This document shows, piece by piece, positions 26,828 through 36,002 of a stretch of DNA of 64,000 bases (the first letter of the stretch is position 1; every line of letters begins with the position of its first letter). This DNA is from JAGPUQ01 sp050250395 (GTDB taxonomy: Bacteria > Pseudomonadota > Gammaproteobacteria > Pseudomonadales > Porticoccaceae): assembly GCA_050250395.1 (NCBI GenBank), contig JBFWOQ010000004.1:1-64000 (forward strand). Direction: 5' to 3'. Below the pieces are notes generated by a model, which saw only the letters and a program-made list of their open reading frames with translations, ran no database searches and was not told the origin of the DNA. The position numbers and the translations under genes are program-made.

Positions 26828-27940
26828 ATGACCCACGCCCCGCGCCTGTTGAACGATGCCGCCGGCCGCTGGCTGTTGGCCGGGCTGGGACTGCTGATCC
26901 TGGTCGTACCCCTGCTCAGCCTGGCCGTCCCGGAAACTTCGCCGTTTCACCTGTCGACCTACACGGTCTCGCTGCTCGGGAAATACCTGTGCCTTGCCCT
27001 GCTCGCCTTGGCGCTGGATCTGGTGTGGGGTTACGCCGGCATTCTGAGTCTCGGCCACGGTGCCTTCTTTGCGCTCGGCGGCTATGCCATGGGCATGTAC
27101 CTGATGCGCCAGATCGGCAGTCGCGGCGTGTACGGCAACCCGGTGCTGCCGGATTTCATGGTGTTTCTGAACTGGCAGGAGCTGCCCTGGTACTGGTACG
27201 GCTTCGACAATTTCTTGTTCGCCGCCCTGATGGTGGTACTGGTACCCGGGCTGTTGGCGTTCGCGTTCGGCTGGTTCGCCTTCCGCTCCCGCGTCACCGG
27301 CGTGTATCTGTCGATCATCACCCAGGCGCTCACCTTTGCGCTGATGCTGGCGTTTTTCCGCAACGACATGGGCTTTGGCGGCAACAACGGCCTCACCGAC
27401 TTCAAGGAACTGTTGGGCTTCAGTCTGACGTCCACCGCCACCAAGAACGGCTTGTTCGTGAGTTCCGGACTCGCCCTGATCGCCGGGTTTATGCTGTGCC
27501 GGTGGGTGGTGGCGTCGCGGCTCGGGCGCGTGCTGGTCGCGGTTCGCGACGCCGAGAGCCGCACCCGCTTCCTGGGCTACCGGGTCGAACACTACAAGCT
27601 GTTCGTGTTCGTGCTGAGCGCCATGCTGGCCGGCATCGCCGGTGCACTCTATGTGCCCCAGGTGGGCATCATCAATCCCGGCGAATTCGCACCCCTGGCC
27701 TCCATCGAGATCGTGGTCTGGGTCGCGGTCGGCGGGCGCGGCTACCTCTACGGCGCCATCGTGGGTGCCCTGCTGGTGAACTACGCCAAGACCTGGTTCA
27801 CCGGCGCCTTTCCGGACGTCTGGCTGTTCCTGCTCGGCGGCTTGTTCGTGGTATCGACCCTGTTCCTGCCCCGGGGCGTGATCGGCTTGCTCGCTCGGCG
27901 CCGGGCCCCCGTTCCCGTCGTGGCGGAAGGAAACAACTGA
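26828..27940 (+). CDS. urtC: Urea ABC transporter permease UrtC
   Basis: UrtC is the LivM-type permease partner of UrtB. The 370-aa product starts at ATG 26828, two bases after the urtB stop, and has eight or more hydrophobic segments. The permease signatures are YAGILSLGHGAFFALGGYAMG and FRSRVTGVYLSIITQALTFAL, and near the end VGIINPGEFAPLASIEIVVWVAVGGRG. The TGA overlaps the urtD ATG by one base. Confidence 0.96.
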   Translation: MTHAPRLLNDAAGRWLLAGLGLLILVVPLLSLAVPETSPFHLSTYTVSLLGKYLCLALLALALDLVWGYAGILSLGHGAFFALGGYAMGMYLMRQIGSRGVYGNPVLPDFMVFLNWQELPWYWYGFDNFLFAALMVVLVPGLLAFAFGWFAFRSRVTGVYLSIITQALTFALMLAFFRNDMGFGGNNGLTDFKELLGFSLTSTATKNGLFVSSGLALIAGFMLCRWVVASRLGRVLVAVRDAESRTRFLGYRVEHYKLFVFVLSAMLAGIAGALYVPQVGIINPGEFAPLASIEIVVWVAVGGRGYLYGAIVGALLVNYAKTWFTGAFPDVWLFLLGGLFVVSTLFLPRGVIGLLARRRAPVPVVAEGNN

Positions 27941-28701
27941 TGCTGGAAACCGGCCGCCACCTGCCCGGCAATATCCTCTACCTCGAAGGTGTCACGGTTT
28001 CCTTCGACGGCTTCAAGGCACTCAACGACCTGTCCCTCGCCATCGCGCCCGGCGAACTGCGCGCCATCATCGGGCCCAACGGCGCCGGCAAGACCACCTT
28101 CATGGACGTGGTGACCGGCAAGGTGCGCCCGAGCGCGGGCACCGTGTTCTTTCGCGACGACATCGACCTGACGCGCCACGACGAGGCGGAGATCGCCCGC
28201 CTCGGCATCGGGCGCAAGTTCCAGAAGCCGACCGTGATCGAGAGCCTCAGCGTGGCGGAAAATCTGGAGCTCGCACTGCGCGGCGAGCGCGGGGTATTCA
28301 CCACCCTGCTGCGGCGCCATGCCCGCGATGCGGGGGAGCGGGTCGACGCCATTCTGGGGCGCGTCGGCCTCGCCACGCAGCGCGCGCGGCCCGGCGGTGC
28401 CCTGTCCCACGGCCAGAAGCAGTGGCTGGAGATCGGCATGCTGCTCGCCCAGTCACCGGAGTTGTTGCTGGTGGACGAACCCGCGGCCGGCATGACCGAC
28501 CGCGAGACCGAACTCACCGCGCAACTGCTGCGGGAAATCAGCGGCCAGCACTCGGTGGTGGTGGTCGAACACGACATGACTTTCGTCAAGGCCCTCGACT
28601 GCCGCGTTACCGTGCTGCACGAAGGCCACATGCTCGCCGAAGGCACGCTGGCGCACGTGCAACAGGACGAGCGCGTCATCGAAGTCTATCTGGGACGCTG
28701 A
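27940..28701 (+). CDS. urtD: Urea ABC transporter ATPase UrtD
   Basis: UrtD is a LivG-type ATPase. The 253-aa product has Walker A GPNGAGKTT near residue 48, the signature region LSHGQKQWLEIGM (SHGQK in place of SGGQ, typical for UrtD), Walker B LLLVDEPAAGM and the switch His in VVEHDM. It overlaps urtC by one base (TGATG) and precedes urtE by 2 bp. Confidence 0.97.
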   Translation: MLETGRHLPGNILYLEGVTVSFDGFKALNDLSLAIAPGELRAIIGPNGAGKTTFMDVVTGKVRPSAGTVFFRDDIDLTRHDEAEIARLGIGRKFQKPTVIESLSVAENLELALRGERGVFTTLLRRHARDAGERVDAILGRVGLATQRARPGGALSHGQKQWLEIGMLLAQSPELLLVDEPAAGMTDRETELTAQLLREISGQHSVVVVEHDMTFVKALDCRVTVLHEGHMLAEGTLAHVQQDERVIEVYLGR

Positions 28702-28703
28702 GC

Positions 28704-29399
28704 ATGCTCACCATCGAAAACGTCGATCTGTTCTACGGCGCCAGCCAGGCGCTCAAGGGAGTGAGCTTCGGTGCCGCCATCGGCGAAGTGGCCTGCGTGA
28801 TGGGGCGCAACGGCGTGGGTAAAACCTCGCTGCTGCGGGCGGTGGCGGGCCAGCAACCCATCGCCGGCGGCAGCATCCGCTGGGACGGCGAGGACATCGG
28901 CGCCCTGCCGCCCTACGAGCGCGCGCGCCGTGGCATCGCCTGCGTCCCCCAGGGTCGCGACATCTTTTCGCAACTGAGCGTGCTCGAAAACCTCAAGACC
29001 GGATTTGCGGTCCTGCCGCGCGCGCAACGCCGGATTCCGGACGAAATCTTCGAACTGTTTCCGGTGCTGCGCCAGATGCTGGGACGGCGCGGCGGCGATC
29101 TTTCCGGCGGCCAGCAGCAGCAGCTCGCCATCGGCCGCGCGCTCGTGATGCGGCCGCGGCTGCTGTTGCTGGATGAACCCACCGAAGGCATTCAACCCTC
29201 GATCATCAAGGACATCCAGCGTGTGATCGGACTGCTGCGCGATCGCGGCGACATGGCGATCCTGCTGGTCGAACAGTATTTCGAATTCGCCCGCGACCTC
29301 GCCGACCGCTATCTGGTGATGGACCGCGGCGCCGTGGTGCTCACCGGCGCCGGCGCGGACATGGAAGAAGCCGTCGTAAGGCGCTATATCGCTGTGTAG
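28704..29399 (+). CDS. urtE: Urea ABC transporter ATPase UrtE
   Basis: UrtE is the LivF-type ATPase completing the importer. The 231-aa product carries Walker A GRNGVGKTS, the LSGGQQQQLAIGRAL signature, Walker B LLLLDEPTEGI and the IQPSIIKDI segment characteristic of UrtE. It starts two bases after urtD and ends with TAG, so TAG serves as an ordinary stop in this genome. Confidence 0.97.
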   Translation: MLTIENVDLFYGASQALKGVSFGAAIGEVACVMGRNGVGKTSLLRAVAGQQPIAGGSIRWDGEDIGALPPYERARRGIACVPQGRDIFSQLSVLENLKTGFAVLPRAQRRIPDEIFELFPVLRQMLGRRGGDLSGGQQQQLAIGRALVMRPRLLLLDEPTEGIQPSIIKDIQRVIGLLRDRGDMAILLVEQYFEFARDLADRYLVMDRGAVVLTGAGADMEEAVVRRYIAV

Positions 29400-29463
29400 A
29401 ATCGGCCGCGCGACCGGCCCTGCCACTCGCTCCACTTTTCCCCATGACGAGAACCTCCGACCG

Positions 29464-30447
29464 ATGAAGACTGTCCGCTCCCCGCTGATCCTGTTCCTGC
29501 TCCCGCTCGGTGCGGCGGCCGCACTCACGTCCGGCCCGGCACTGGCGGACACCAGCCTGCACGTCCCGGCGGGGCAGTCGCGGCAGCTCGACGCCGCGCA
29601 GGCAGTCGCCCATTTCACCACCTGGACCCTCGAGGACGGCGCAACCCTGATACTGCCGGCGGGCGTCGAGCGTTGGCAGTGGCAGGTCGACCGCGCGGAC
29701 ATCGGCAACGGCGTGCGCATACTGAGCACTGGCGCCGCAGGGGCGAAAGGCGCGGACGGCAGCGCGGCAGGGGGTCGCGCCGATCCCTGCCGGGACGGCA
29801 AACCCGGAGGCAATGGCGAACCCGGGGGCAACGGCCACAACGGCGCCTCGGTCGATCTGCGACTCGGGCTTGCCTCGATCGGATCCCTGAGTATCGAGGT
29901 TCCCGGCGGTTCCGGGGGCGATGGGGGCGACGGCGGTCGCGGTCAGGATGGCGGCGACTCCAAGAAATGCCCGGGCGGCGACGGCGGCAACGGGGGCAGC
30001 GGCGGCGATGGCGGCGACGGCGGCAATGGCGGCAATGTCCAGGTTCGCTACAGCTATCTGGCGGAACCGGCGCCGACGGCGACCCCCGCCATCCGGATCA
30101 CCGCAGAGCCGGGTGCCGGCGGACTTTCCGGCAAGGGAGGCGGCGGCGGCGCCGGCAGCAGCGGTGGCTATGTGAGCATGCGGACCCTTTCCGGCGACCA
30201 GAAATGGATTCCCGGCGGCAAAGCGGGCCGCGCGGGAGATACCGGCAAGCCCGGTGAAAGCGGCGCTTCCGGGCGGATTCTGCTGGAACAGGATCTCAAC
30301 CGGCGTCTGGAGCGATTGCTTGAGTCCGGCGCGATTCCGCAGCGGCAGACCACCGCGACCGAACCCGACGACCGTACCCGGCAACTGGAGCGCAAACTGG
30401 AGGAAGCCTTGCAGCGCATTGAAGCGCTGGAAAGAAATCCTCGGTAA
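29464..30447 (+). CDS. Secreted glycine-rich, collagen-like protein with C-terminal coiled coil
   Basis: I do not recognise a named family. The 327-aa product has a signal peptide (LILFLLPLGAAAALTSGPALA), a beta-rich N-terminal part (residues 30-90) and two blocks of Gly-Asp/Gly-Asn-rich repeats (GDGGDGG, GGNGGSGGDGG) broken by short conventional stretches. A tail rich in Arg/Leu/Glu (RQLERKLEEALQRIEALER) probably forms a coiled coil. It lies 64 bp after urtE. An extracellular or periplasmic structural role is inference. Confidence 0.7.
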   Translation: MKTVRSPLILFLLPLGAAAALTSGPALADTSLHVPAGQSRQLDAAQAVAHFTTWTLEDGATLILPAGVERWQWQVDRADIGNGVRILSTGAAGAKGADGSAAGGRADPCRDGKPGGNGEPGGNGHNGASVDLRLGLASIGSLSIEVPGGSGGDGGDGGRGQDGGDSKKCPGGDGGNGGSGGDGGDGGNGGNVQVRYSYLAEPAPTATPAIRITAEPGAGGLSGKGGGGGAGSSGGYVSMRTLSGDQKWIPGGKAGRAGDTGKPGESGASGRILLEQDLNRRLERLLESGAIPQRQTTATEPDDRTRQLERKLEEALQRIEALERNPR

Positions 30448-30455
30448 GCGCCCTG

Positions 30456-30488
30456 TTTTGGGGCGTTTATGATCAAAACGCCCCGAAA
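30456..30488. terminator. Intergenic hairpin terminator after the Gly-rich gene
   Basis: GGGGCGTTT (30460-30468) pairs with AAACGCCCC (30476-30484) around a 7-base loop. The stem extends outward through a G-T wobble to TTTT/GAAA, 13 bp in all. It sits 8-12 bp after the stop codon. It is a strong stem without a long U tract, so termination is likely but not certain. Confidence 0.6.
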
Positions 30489-30710
30489 TGTTTCCGATTG
30501 ATGACAGTTTGGCGGCCCGCCCCGTCCGGCGTCACCCGCGCGATCCGGTCCGTGGCTGAATCCAGCCTGTCATGAGGTCCGCAACCCGGCTGCCGGCCCT
30601 CCCCCCATCTCGTTCGTCCGACCCGCCCGCCGCTCGGACCGATCCCTTGCACGGTGTCCAGATCGCTCACCGGACCAGCCGAAGACTTGTCAGCCTCTCG
30701 TCATCTTCGA

Positions 30711-30726
30711 TGGCACGAATCCTGCG
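30711..30726 (+). promoter_or_regulatory. Candidate sigma-54 promoter of the TorF-type porin gene
   Basis: TGGCACGAATCCTGCG has GG and GC spaced by 10 bp, as required for sigma-54, with one deviation from TGGCACG-N4-TTGC. It lies 82 bp before the porin ATG. The same one-base variant is found before urtA. The rest of the 360-bp gap (30448-30807) shows only the hairpin at 30456. Confidence 0.6.
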
Positions 30727-30807
30727 GCGCCTTTGAGTGCAAGAGCCGCGAGGGCCGGAGAAATATTTACCGGCCCCGATTACAGAAAACTCAACGAGAG
30801 GAAGACC

Positions 30808-31512
30808 ATGTTCGCAACTAACGCCAAATTCGTTCGTGCCAGTGTTCTCTGTGCAGCGGTCGGCGGGGCACTGCCGATGGCACCCGCGGCACAGGCCGAG
30901 GGAACCGTTTCAGCATCCGCCGCGGTATCCAACATGTATCTGTGGCGAGGTATCGACCTGGGCGACGGCAGCCCGGCGGTATCGGGCGACCTCAAGTACA
31001 GCATCGGCGGCGCCTACGTCGGCGTCTGGATGAGCAGCGGCGACGACACCCTGGGTAACGAATACGATTACTATGCCGGCTGGGGCACCCAGGTCGACGA
31101 TTTCATCTTCGACATCAGTTTGTGGAACTACAACTACTCCGACAACGGTCTCGCCGGCAACGGATTCAACGTCTCCGACGATACCACCGGCGAGCTGAGC
31201 GAGATCATCACAACCGTCGGCTGGAAGACGATCAAATTGTCCTACTACGACAACATCGCCGGAGCCAGCGGCTACGAATATTGGACCCTGAGCGCCGGCA
31301 TCGACAAGTTCAGCGCCACCCTGGGCTTTCACGACCCCGAAGGCGCCAACACCAATGACATGACGCACCTGAATCTCACCTACGCCTTCAATGATCGAAT
31401 CTCGTTCACGACCAGCAAGGTGATCGACCAGGATCTCGGCAAGAACGATCCCGGCGCGACCGACGAGGATCTGCTCTTCGCTGTAACCTACTCCTTGCCC
31501 ATCGAGATCTGA
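30808..31512 (+). CDS. TorF family putative porin
   Basis: This is an outer-membrane beta-barrel of the proteobacterial TorF/Gcw_chp family. The 234-aa product has a signal peptide (VLCAAVGGALPMAPAAQA) and the family opening SASAAVSNMYLWRGIDLGDGSPAVSGDLKY. Alternating aromatic strands follow, ending in a barrel-type C-terminus (FAVTYSLPIEI). GAGAGGAAG precedes ATG 30808. Position after the urea importer and a matching sigma-54 promoter suggest a role in uptake under nitrogen limitation; that is inference. Confidence 0.85.
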   Translation: MFATNAKFVRASVLCAAVGGALPMAPAAQAEGTVSASAAVSNMYLWRGIDLGDGSPAVSGDLKYSIGGAYVGVWMSSGDDTLGNEYDYYAGWGTQVDDFIFDISLWNYNYSDNGLAGNGFNVSDDTTGELSEIITTVGWKTIKLSYYDNIAGASGYEYWTLSAGIDKFSATLGFHDPEGANTNDMTHLNLTYAFNDRISFTTSKVIDQDLGKNDPGATDEDLLFAVTYSLPIEI

Positions 31513-31571
31513 TCGCTCGAGCTCCGTCCCCCTTGGGCGCCGGTTCCCCACCGGCGCTCGTTCTTCCCGGT

Positions 31572-31626
31572 GTCAAGTCTTCCCGGCGTCAAGTCGTCCC
31601 GGCGTCAAGTCGTCCCGGCGTCAAGC
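31572..31626. repeat. 16-bp tandem repeat, three and a half units
   Basis: GTCAAGTCTTCCCGGC, GTCAAGTCGTCCCGGC, GTCAAGTCGTCCCGGC and a partial GTCAAGC run head to tail. The last unit overlaps the stop codon of the minus-strand VWA gene. Confidence 0.85.
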
Positions 31627-33012
31627 CGCGGTCGCGGCGCGCAGCAGGTCGTCGAGCAAACGCTCCAGATGTTCGAGCGTGTTGCAGGTTTTCACCAGAT
31701 GGCAGTAAGGCCGGTAGCTGCGCATCACCGAATCGCCGGTGTTCCAGAAGGACTCGGGTTCCGGATTCAGCCAGATCACCCGCTTCGCGCGCTGATGCAC
31801 CTGTTGCAGTATGTGGCTGCGCGGGTCCAAGTTGTTGTTGCGCGCATCGCCCAGGATCAGCACCGTGGTGCGGTGATCGATGTCGCGCAGGCATTCGCGC
31901 TCCAGATCCAGCAGCATGCCGCCGTAGTCGGAGCCGCCAAAACCGTGCTCCGCCATGATCTTGTCGATGGCCTCCGCCACCGGATAACTGTCGAAAATAC
32001 CGTTCACCAACGCCAGGTTGCCGGTGAATACATAGCTGTCGATGCGCTTGAGGACATCGTTGAGGCTGTGCAGAAAAAGTAGCAAAAAACGCGAATACGC
32101 CTGCACCGAGCCACTCACGTCGCACAGCACCACTACCCGCGGCTTGTCGATGAAGCGGGTTTTCCAGTGCGTCTCGAACAGCACCCCGTCGTGGGCGACA
32201 TTGCGCCGCAGGGTTCGGGCAAAATCGAGCTGGCCGCGATCCGCGCGCTTGCGCTTCCTGGAATGAAGCGCACTCAGGCGTCGCGCCATCTTGCGCACCA
32301 GCTCGTGCATGATGCGAAAATCGCGCAGATCGATATTCGACAACCGGGTTTTTTGCAGATGACGCTCGCGCAAACTCTGCACCGCGGTCTTGCCGAACAG
32401 GCCCAGTTGACGCTCGACGAAATCGCGCACCTCCTCGTACAGCCAGTCCTTGGCGGTGCGCAGCGCACCCGCGGTAGCGATCCGGGTCGGGCAGGAGCCT
32501 TCGCCGAGGGCGCGGATTTCATCCTGGAGTTCGCTCAGACCCATGCGTTGCAGAATCTGCTGGGTGTACAGGCTTTTCTGGGTGAAGAACCAGATGTCGG
32601 TGAGTCCCGCGTCCCGCGCCGCCTGCTGCATTGACATGGCCAGCGCGTCGCGGTCGCGCGCCATCAACATCCTGGCGAGTGGCAGTTCACCGTCATAACG
32701 GGGCTCCGCGGTAGATTTCTCTTTGCCATCCGCCGAGGCATCCGCCACCTGGTTGCCGGCATCCATGGCCAAGGAATCCTGGGCGCCATCCCGAAACGCA
32801 TCGAAGCGAAAGAACTGATCGAAGCATTCTTCCACCAGCAACTGATCGGCGTGGGACTTCGCGAGGTTCATGCTGAGCGCGTGCTTGAGAATCCCGCGCT
32901 CGCGGTAACCGACCAGCGCCACCGCACGGCTCGCTTCGATGCTGTTGGCAGGCGCGACCGCGACACCCGCCGCGCGCACCGCCTTGTAAAAATTCTCCAG
33001 TGTCTGTTGCAT
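31621..33012 (-). CDS. VWA domain protein, CoxE-like
   Basis: This 463-aa protein has a C-terminal von Willebrand A region with the metal-site motif VVLCDVSGSVQAYS (DxSxS) and a later TVLILGDARNNN. The N-terminal half is helical and charged. It matches the CoxE/VWA-containing family that works with MoxR-type AAA ATPases to insert cofactors or assemble complexes. ATG 33012 (MQQTLENFY) is preferred to the start three codons earlier. The MoxR gene lies 8 bp upstream on the same strand. Confidence 0.88.
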   Translation of the reverse strand: MQQTLENFYKAVRAAGVAVAPANSIEASRAVALVGYRERGILKHALSMNLAKSHADQLLVEECFDQFFRFDAFRDGAQDSLAMDAGNQVADASADGKEKSTAEPRYDGELPLARMLMARDRDALAMSMQQAARDAGLTDIWFFTQKSLYTQQILQRMGLSELQDEIRALGEGSCPTRIATAGALRTAKDWLYEEVRDFVERQLGLFGKTAVQSLRERHLQKTRLSNIDLRDFRIMHELVRKMARRLSALHSRKRKRADRGQLDFARTLRRNVAHDGVLFETHWKTRFIDKPRVVVLCDVSGSVQAYSRFLLLFLHSLNDVLKRIDSYVFTGNLALVNGIFDSYPVAEAIDKIMAEHGFGGSDYGGMLLDLERECLRDIDHRTTVLILGDARNNNLDPRSHILQQVHQRAKRVIWLNPEPESFWNTGDSVMRSYRPYCHLVKTCNTLEHLERLLDDLLRAATAA

Positions 33013-33020
33013 CGGACGCA

Positions 33021-33971
33021 CTAGCCTCCGGCGCGCTGCCGCGCCTTGTCGACAAAGCCGCGCACATGTTCACCCGCCGCCTCGATGTCGGTTTCGAACT
33101 TGAGCAGCGTGTTCAGCGTCAGCTTTACCAACCCCGCATCCAGGTCCGCGGCGTGCAGCAGCATCAGGGTACGCGCCCAGTCGATGGTTTCGGAGATCGA
33201 CGGGACTTTCTTCAGATCGAGTTCGCGCAACTGCTGCACGAAGGTGACGACTTCGGTGCGCAGGCGAGCCGAAAGTTCCGGCACCCGATGGCTGAGAATG
33301 CGGCTTTCCAGCGCCGCATCCGGATAGGGTATGTGCAGATGCAGGCAGCGGCGTTTCAGGGCATCGCCCAACTCGCGACTGTTGTTGCTGGTGAGAAAAA
33401 CCAATGGTTTCACGCGCGCGACGATGGTGCCGAGTTCCGGGATGGACACCTGAAAATCCGACAGGACCTCCAGCAGGAAGGCTTCGAATTCCTGATCCGA
33501 CTTGTCGATCTCGTCGATCAGCAGCACGCAGCCGCGCGGCTCGTGCAAGGCCCGGTACAGGGGCCGCGGTTCCAGAAAGTCCTCGGAATAAAACAGGTCT
33601 TCGTGAGCGTGAATCTTCGCCATGGATTCGCGCAGGCCGTGCGTCCCTTCCAGCAACTCGCCGAGCTTGTCCTTGAGCAGTTGCGTATAGAGCAACTGCT
33701 TGGCGTACTTCCACTCGTACAGTGCCTTGGCTTCGTCCAGCCCTTCGTAGCACTGCAAACGCACCAGGGGCACATCGAGCAATTGCGCCGTGGTCTTGGC
33801 CAGCTCGGTCTTGCCGACTCCTGCCGGCCCTTCCACCAGTACCGGCTTTTGCAGGTTGTGGGCGATGTAGACGCAGGTCGCGATGCGCTCGTCGCAAATG
33901 TAGTGGTGACGCTCGAAGTGGCGCTGGACCTCGGCCACGGAATTGAAGGTTTGCTGGTACAGCTCTTTCAT
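33021..33971 (-). CDS. MoxR-type AAA+ ATPase
   Basis: This 316-aa AAA+ ATPase has Walker A GPAGVGKTE near residue 48, Walker B CVLLIDEIDKS, sensor 1 VFLTSNNSRELGDAL and an arginine finger in KRRCLHLHI. It forms a pair with the VWA protein downstream; such pairs act as chaperones for metalloenzyme or complex maturation. No obvious client lies next to it in this window. Confidence 0.93.
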   Translation of the reverse strand: MKELYQQTFNSVAEVQRHFERHHYICDERIATCVYIAHNLQKPVLVEGPAGVGKTELAKTTAQLLDVPLVRLQCYEGLDEAKALYEWKYAKQLLYTQLLKDKLGELLEGTHGLRESMAKIHAHEDLFYSEDFLEPRPLYRALHEPRGCVLLIDEIDKSDQEFEAFLLEVLSDFQVSIPELGTIVARVKPLVFLTSNNSRELGDALKRRCLHLHIPYPDAALESRILSHRVPELSARLRTEVVTFVQQLRELDLKKVPSISETIDWARTLMLLHAADLDAGLVKLTLNTLLKFETDIEAAGEHVRGFVDKARQRAGG

Positions 33972-34200
33972 GGACTAAACCAATGGCGCGAAGCCCGACA
34001 CCGGGGGGAACGGAACCCGCGGCGCTGGCACTCGCTGCACTATGCAATGGGGGATCGGAACAGGTTCCGGGTTGGTCCGGCAATTATACGCAAACCCCTG
34101 TCAGGAAGGACCCGCCGCGACGGGCGTCGGAGACCGCCGGGTATCGCCCCGCGCCGGCGCGGGGGAGCAGGCTCCGCGGCGCAACGGAGATCGCTGTGAC

Positions 34201-35418
34201 TCAGTGCCGAGCCTGTGCCATCTGCGTTCTGGTCGTTTCGGTCACCAGAATACCCTCCTGCTCCAGCGCGAGAATTTCCGCCTCGCCGAGCCCGAGATAT
34301 TCCCTCAGGACCTCGGCATTGTGCTCGCCCCGGTGAGGCGCGCGCAAATCCAGTTGCGCGGGAAAATCGGAAAAGCGGAACGGGAAACCCGGCGCCTCGA
34401 AGTCGCCGAAATCTTCATCCTTGATCGTGCGCACGGTACCGCGCGCGCGGTGATGGGGATGACTGATGGTCTGGCCGATGTCGAGCACCGGCGCGTACGG
34501 AACTCGGTGTTCGTCGAACTTGGCGAGCGCGGCCGCCGTAGTCTCGTGGCTCGCGATCCAGTCGTTGATCAGCGTGACGATGTCCTGTTTGCCCCGCACC
34601 CGGTCGACGTTGTCCCTGTAGTCCGGGTGGCGGGCGAGATCCTCGCGACCCATGGCGGAGCACAGTTGTCGCCACTGCCGGTTGGTGGGACAGGCAATGG
34701 CAATGTATTCCTCCGCGCCCTTGCCGTGAAAGATGCCCAGCGGCGCACCCGCGCCCAGATGGGAACCGGTACGCCTGGGATTGATCTTGCCGTCGGACGC
34801 GCTGTAGAGCTGCACATTGAGGTCATGGCAGTGGTAGTAGCTGTCGAGCAGCGAAATATCGATGTGCTGCCCGCGGCCGGTCTTCTCCCGGTACAGCAGT
34901 GCGCAGGCGATGGCCCCGAGGCCGTGCACGCCCGTCATGACATCGCCAATGCCCAGCCCCGGCAGCGCCGGCGGTCGATCCGGCTCGCCGATCACATGGG
35001 TGACGCCCGCAAATGCCTGGGCGATGAAGTCATAGCCTGGACGCGATGCGAGCGGCCCGGTTTGACCGAACGCCGAAATGGAGCACATCACCAGCCGGGG
35101 GTTGATGGCGGCCAGAGTCGCGTAATCCAGCCCCATGCGCGCGATGGCGCCGGGCGCGAAATTTTCCACCAGCACATCCATTTCCTTGACCAGGGCCTTG
35201 ACGATCGCCAGACCCTTGGGGGTTTTGACATCGATGAACAGGCTCTTCTTGCCGCGATTCTGCTGAATATAAAACGCACTGCGCCGGTTGCGGACCGTAG
35301 GAAACGCATGAGTCATATCGCCTACGGGAGGGATCTCGACCTTGATGACTTCCGCGCCCATTTCGACCAGCAGGCGCGTCGCGGTCGGCCCCGCCAGTGC
35401 GTGGGTGAAGTCGAGCAC
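34201..35418 (-). CDS. CoA-transferase family III (CaiB/BaiF)
   Basis: The enzyme moves CoA between acyl groups in catabolic pathways. The protein has LDFTHALAGPTATRLLVEMGAEVIKVE, the catalytic Asp in GYDFIAQAFAG...GIGDVMTGVHGL, and the HGKGAEEYIAIACP segment. Canonical GTG 35418 removes the usual leading G-x-R of the family. An in-frame CTG at 35454 with GGGAGG five bases upstream would restore DGYRVLDF and give 417 aa. It is isolated but near SDR and monooxygenase genes, suggesting catabolism. Confidence 0.9.
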   Translation of the reverse strand: MLDFTHALAGPTATRLLVEMGAEVIKVEIPPVGDMTHAFPTVRNRRSAFYIQQNRGKKSLFIDVKTPKGLAIVKALVKEMDVLVENFAPGAIARMGLDYATLAAINPRLVMCSISAFGQTGPLASRPGYDFIAQAFAGVTHVIGEPDRPPALPGLGIGDVMTGVHGLGAIACALLYREKTGRGQHIDISLLDSYYHCHDLNVQLYSASDGKINPRRTGSHLGAGAPLGIFHGKGAEEYIAIACPTNRQWRQLCSAMGREDLARHPDYRDNVDRVRGKQDIVTLINDWIASHETTAAALAKFDEHRVPYAPVLDIGQTISHPHHRARGTVRTIKDEDFGDFEAPGFPFRFSDFPAQLDLRAPHRGEHNAEVLREYLGLGEAEILALEQEGILVTETTRTQMAQARH

Positions 35419-35627
35419 CCGGTAGCCATCGAGGACGTGCTTGAGAGTGGTCAGGCTAGCCTCCCGGCCCTGTCGGACCCTGGTATTGTTATGTGGGTGG
35501 TTATCCGGCTATCGGCTGCCCCAGCCTATACCAGCGCGGCGGTTTCGCCAAATCCGGGTTGTCGCCCGGCATCGCTCACGCCACCATGTCCTGCACTGTG
35601 ACACCGATTGCCGGGGGGGGATAACAC

Positions 35628-36002
35628 ATGAGCATCAAGAAACCCGACCGCAGCAAGGTCGACCGACTACTGGCGGAGCAACGCCTCTATATCGCGCAGC
35701 GCGAAAAGGGCTACCGCGAGCAGGCGCTGAAGCTTTATCCCTGGATTTGCGGGCGCTGCGCCCGAGAGTTCACCCGCACCAACCTGCGCGAACTCACGGT
35801 CCACCATATCAATCACGACCACGACCACAACCCCGCCGATGGCAGCAACTGGGAGCTGCTCTGTGTGTACTGCCACGATGAGGAACACACCAAATTCGAA
35901 AATTTCGTTACCTATGGCACCCGGTCCGAGGCTGGCACGGAAGCGGCAACCTTCAGCCCGTTCGCCGGCCTCAAGGAGGCACTGAAGAATAAAGCATCGT
36001 AA
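35628..36002 (+). CDS. yajD: YajD family HNH-type protein
   Basis: This 124-aa protein has CGRC, HHINHDHDHNP and CVYCHDEEH, which form a zinc-bound HNH (treble-clef) nuclease fold as in E. coli YajD. The N-terminus (RSKVDRLLAEQRLYIAQREKGYREQALKLYPWICGRC) is the family signature. The biological role is unknown. It stands alone between the CoA-transferase (divergent) and the first SDR. Confidence 0.9.
   Translation: MSIKKPDRSKVDRLLAEQRLYIAQREKGYREQALKLYPWICGRCAREFTRTNLRELTVHHINHDHDHNPADGSNWELLCVYCHDEEHTKFENFVTYGTRSEAGTEAATFSPFAGLKEALKNKAS

Noticed and set aside
29800..30180. Open frames on several strands across the Gly-rich gene
   Set aside because: These come from the repetitive GGC/GGT composition; only the plus frame with a signal peptide gives a sensible protein.
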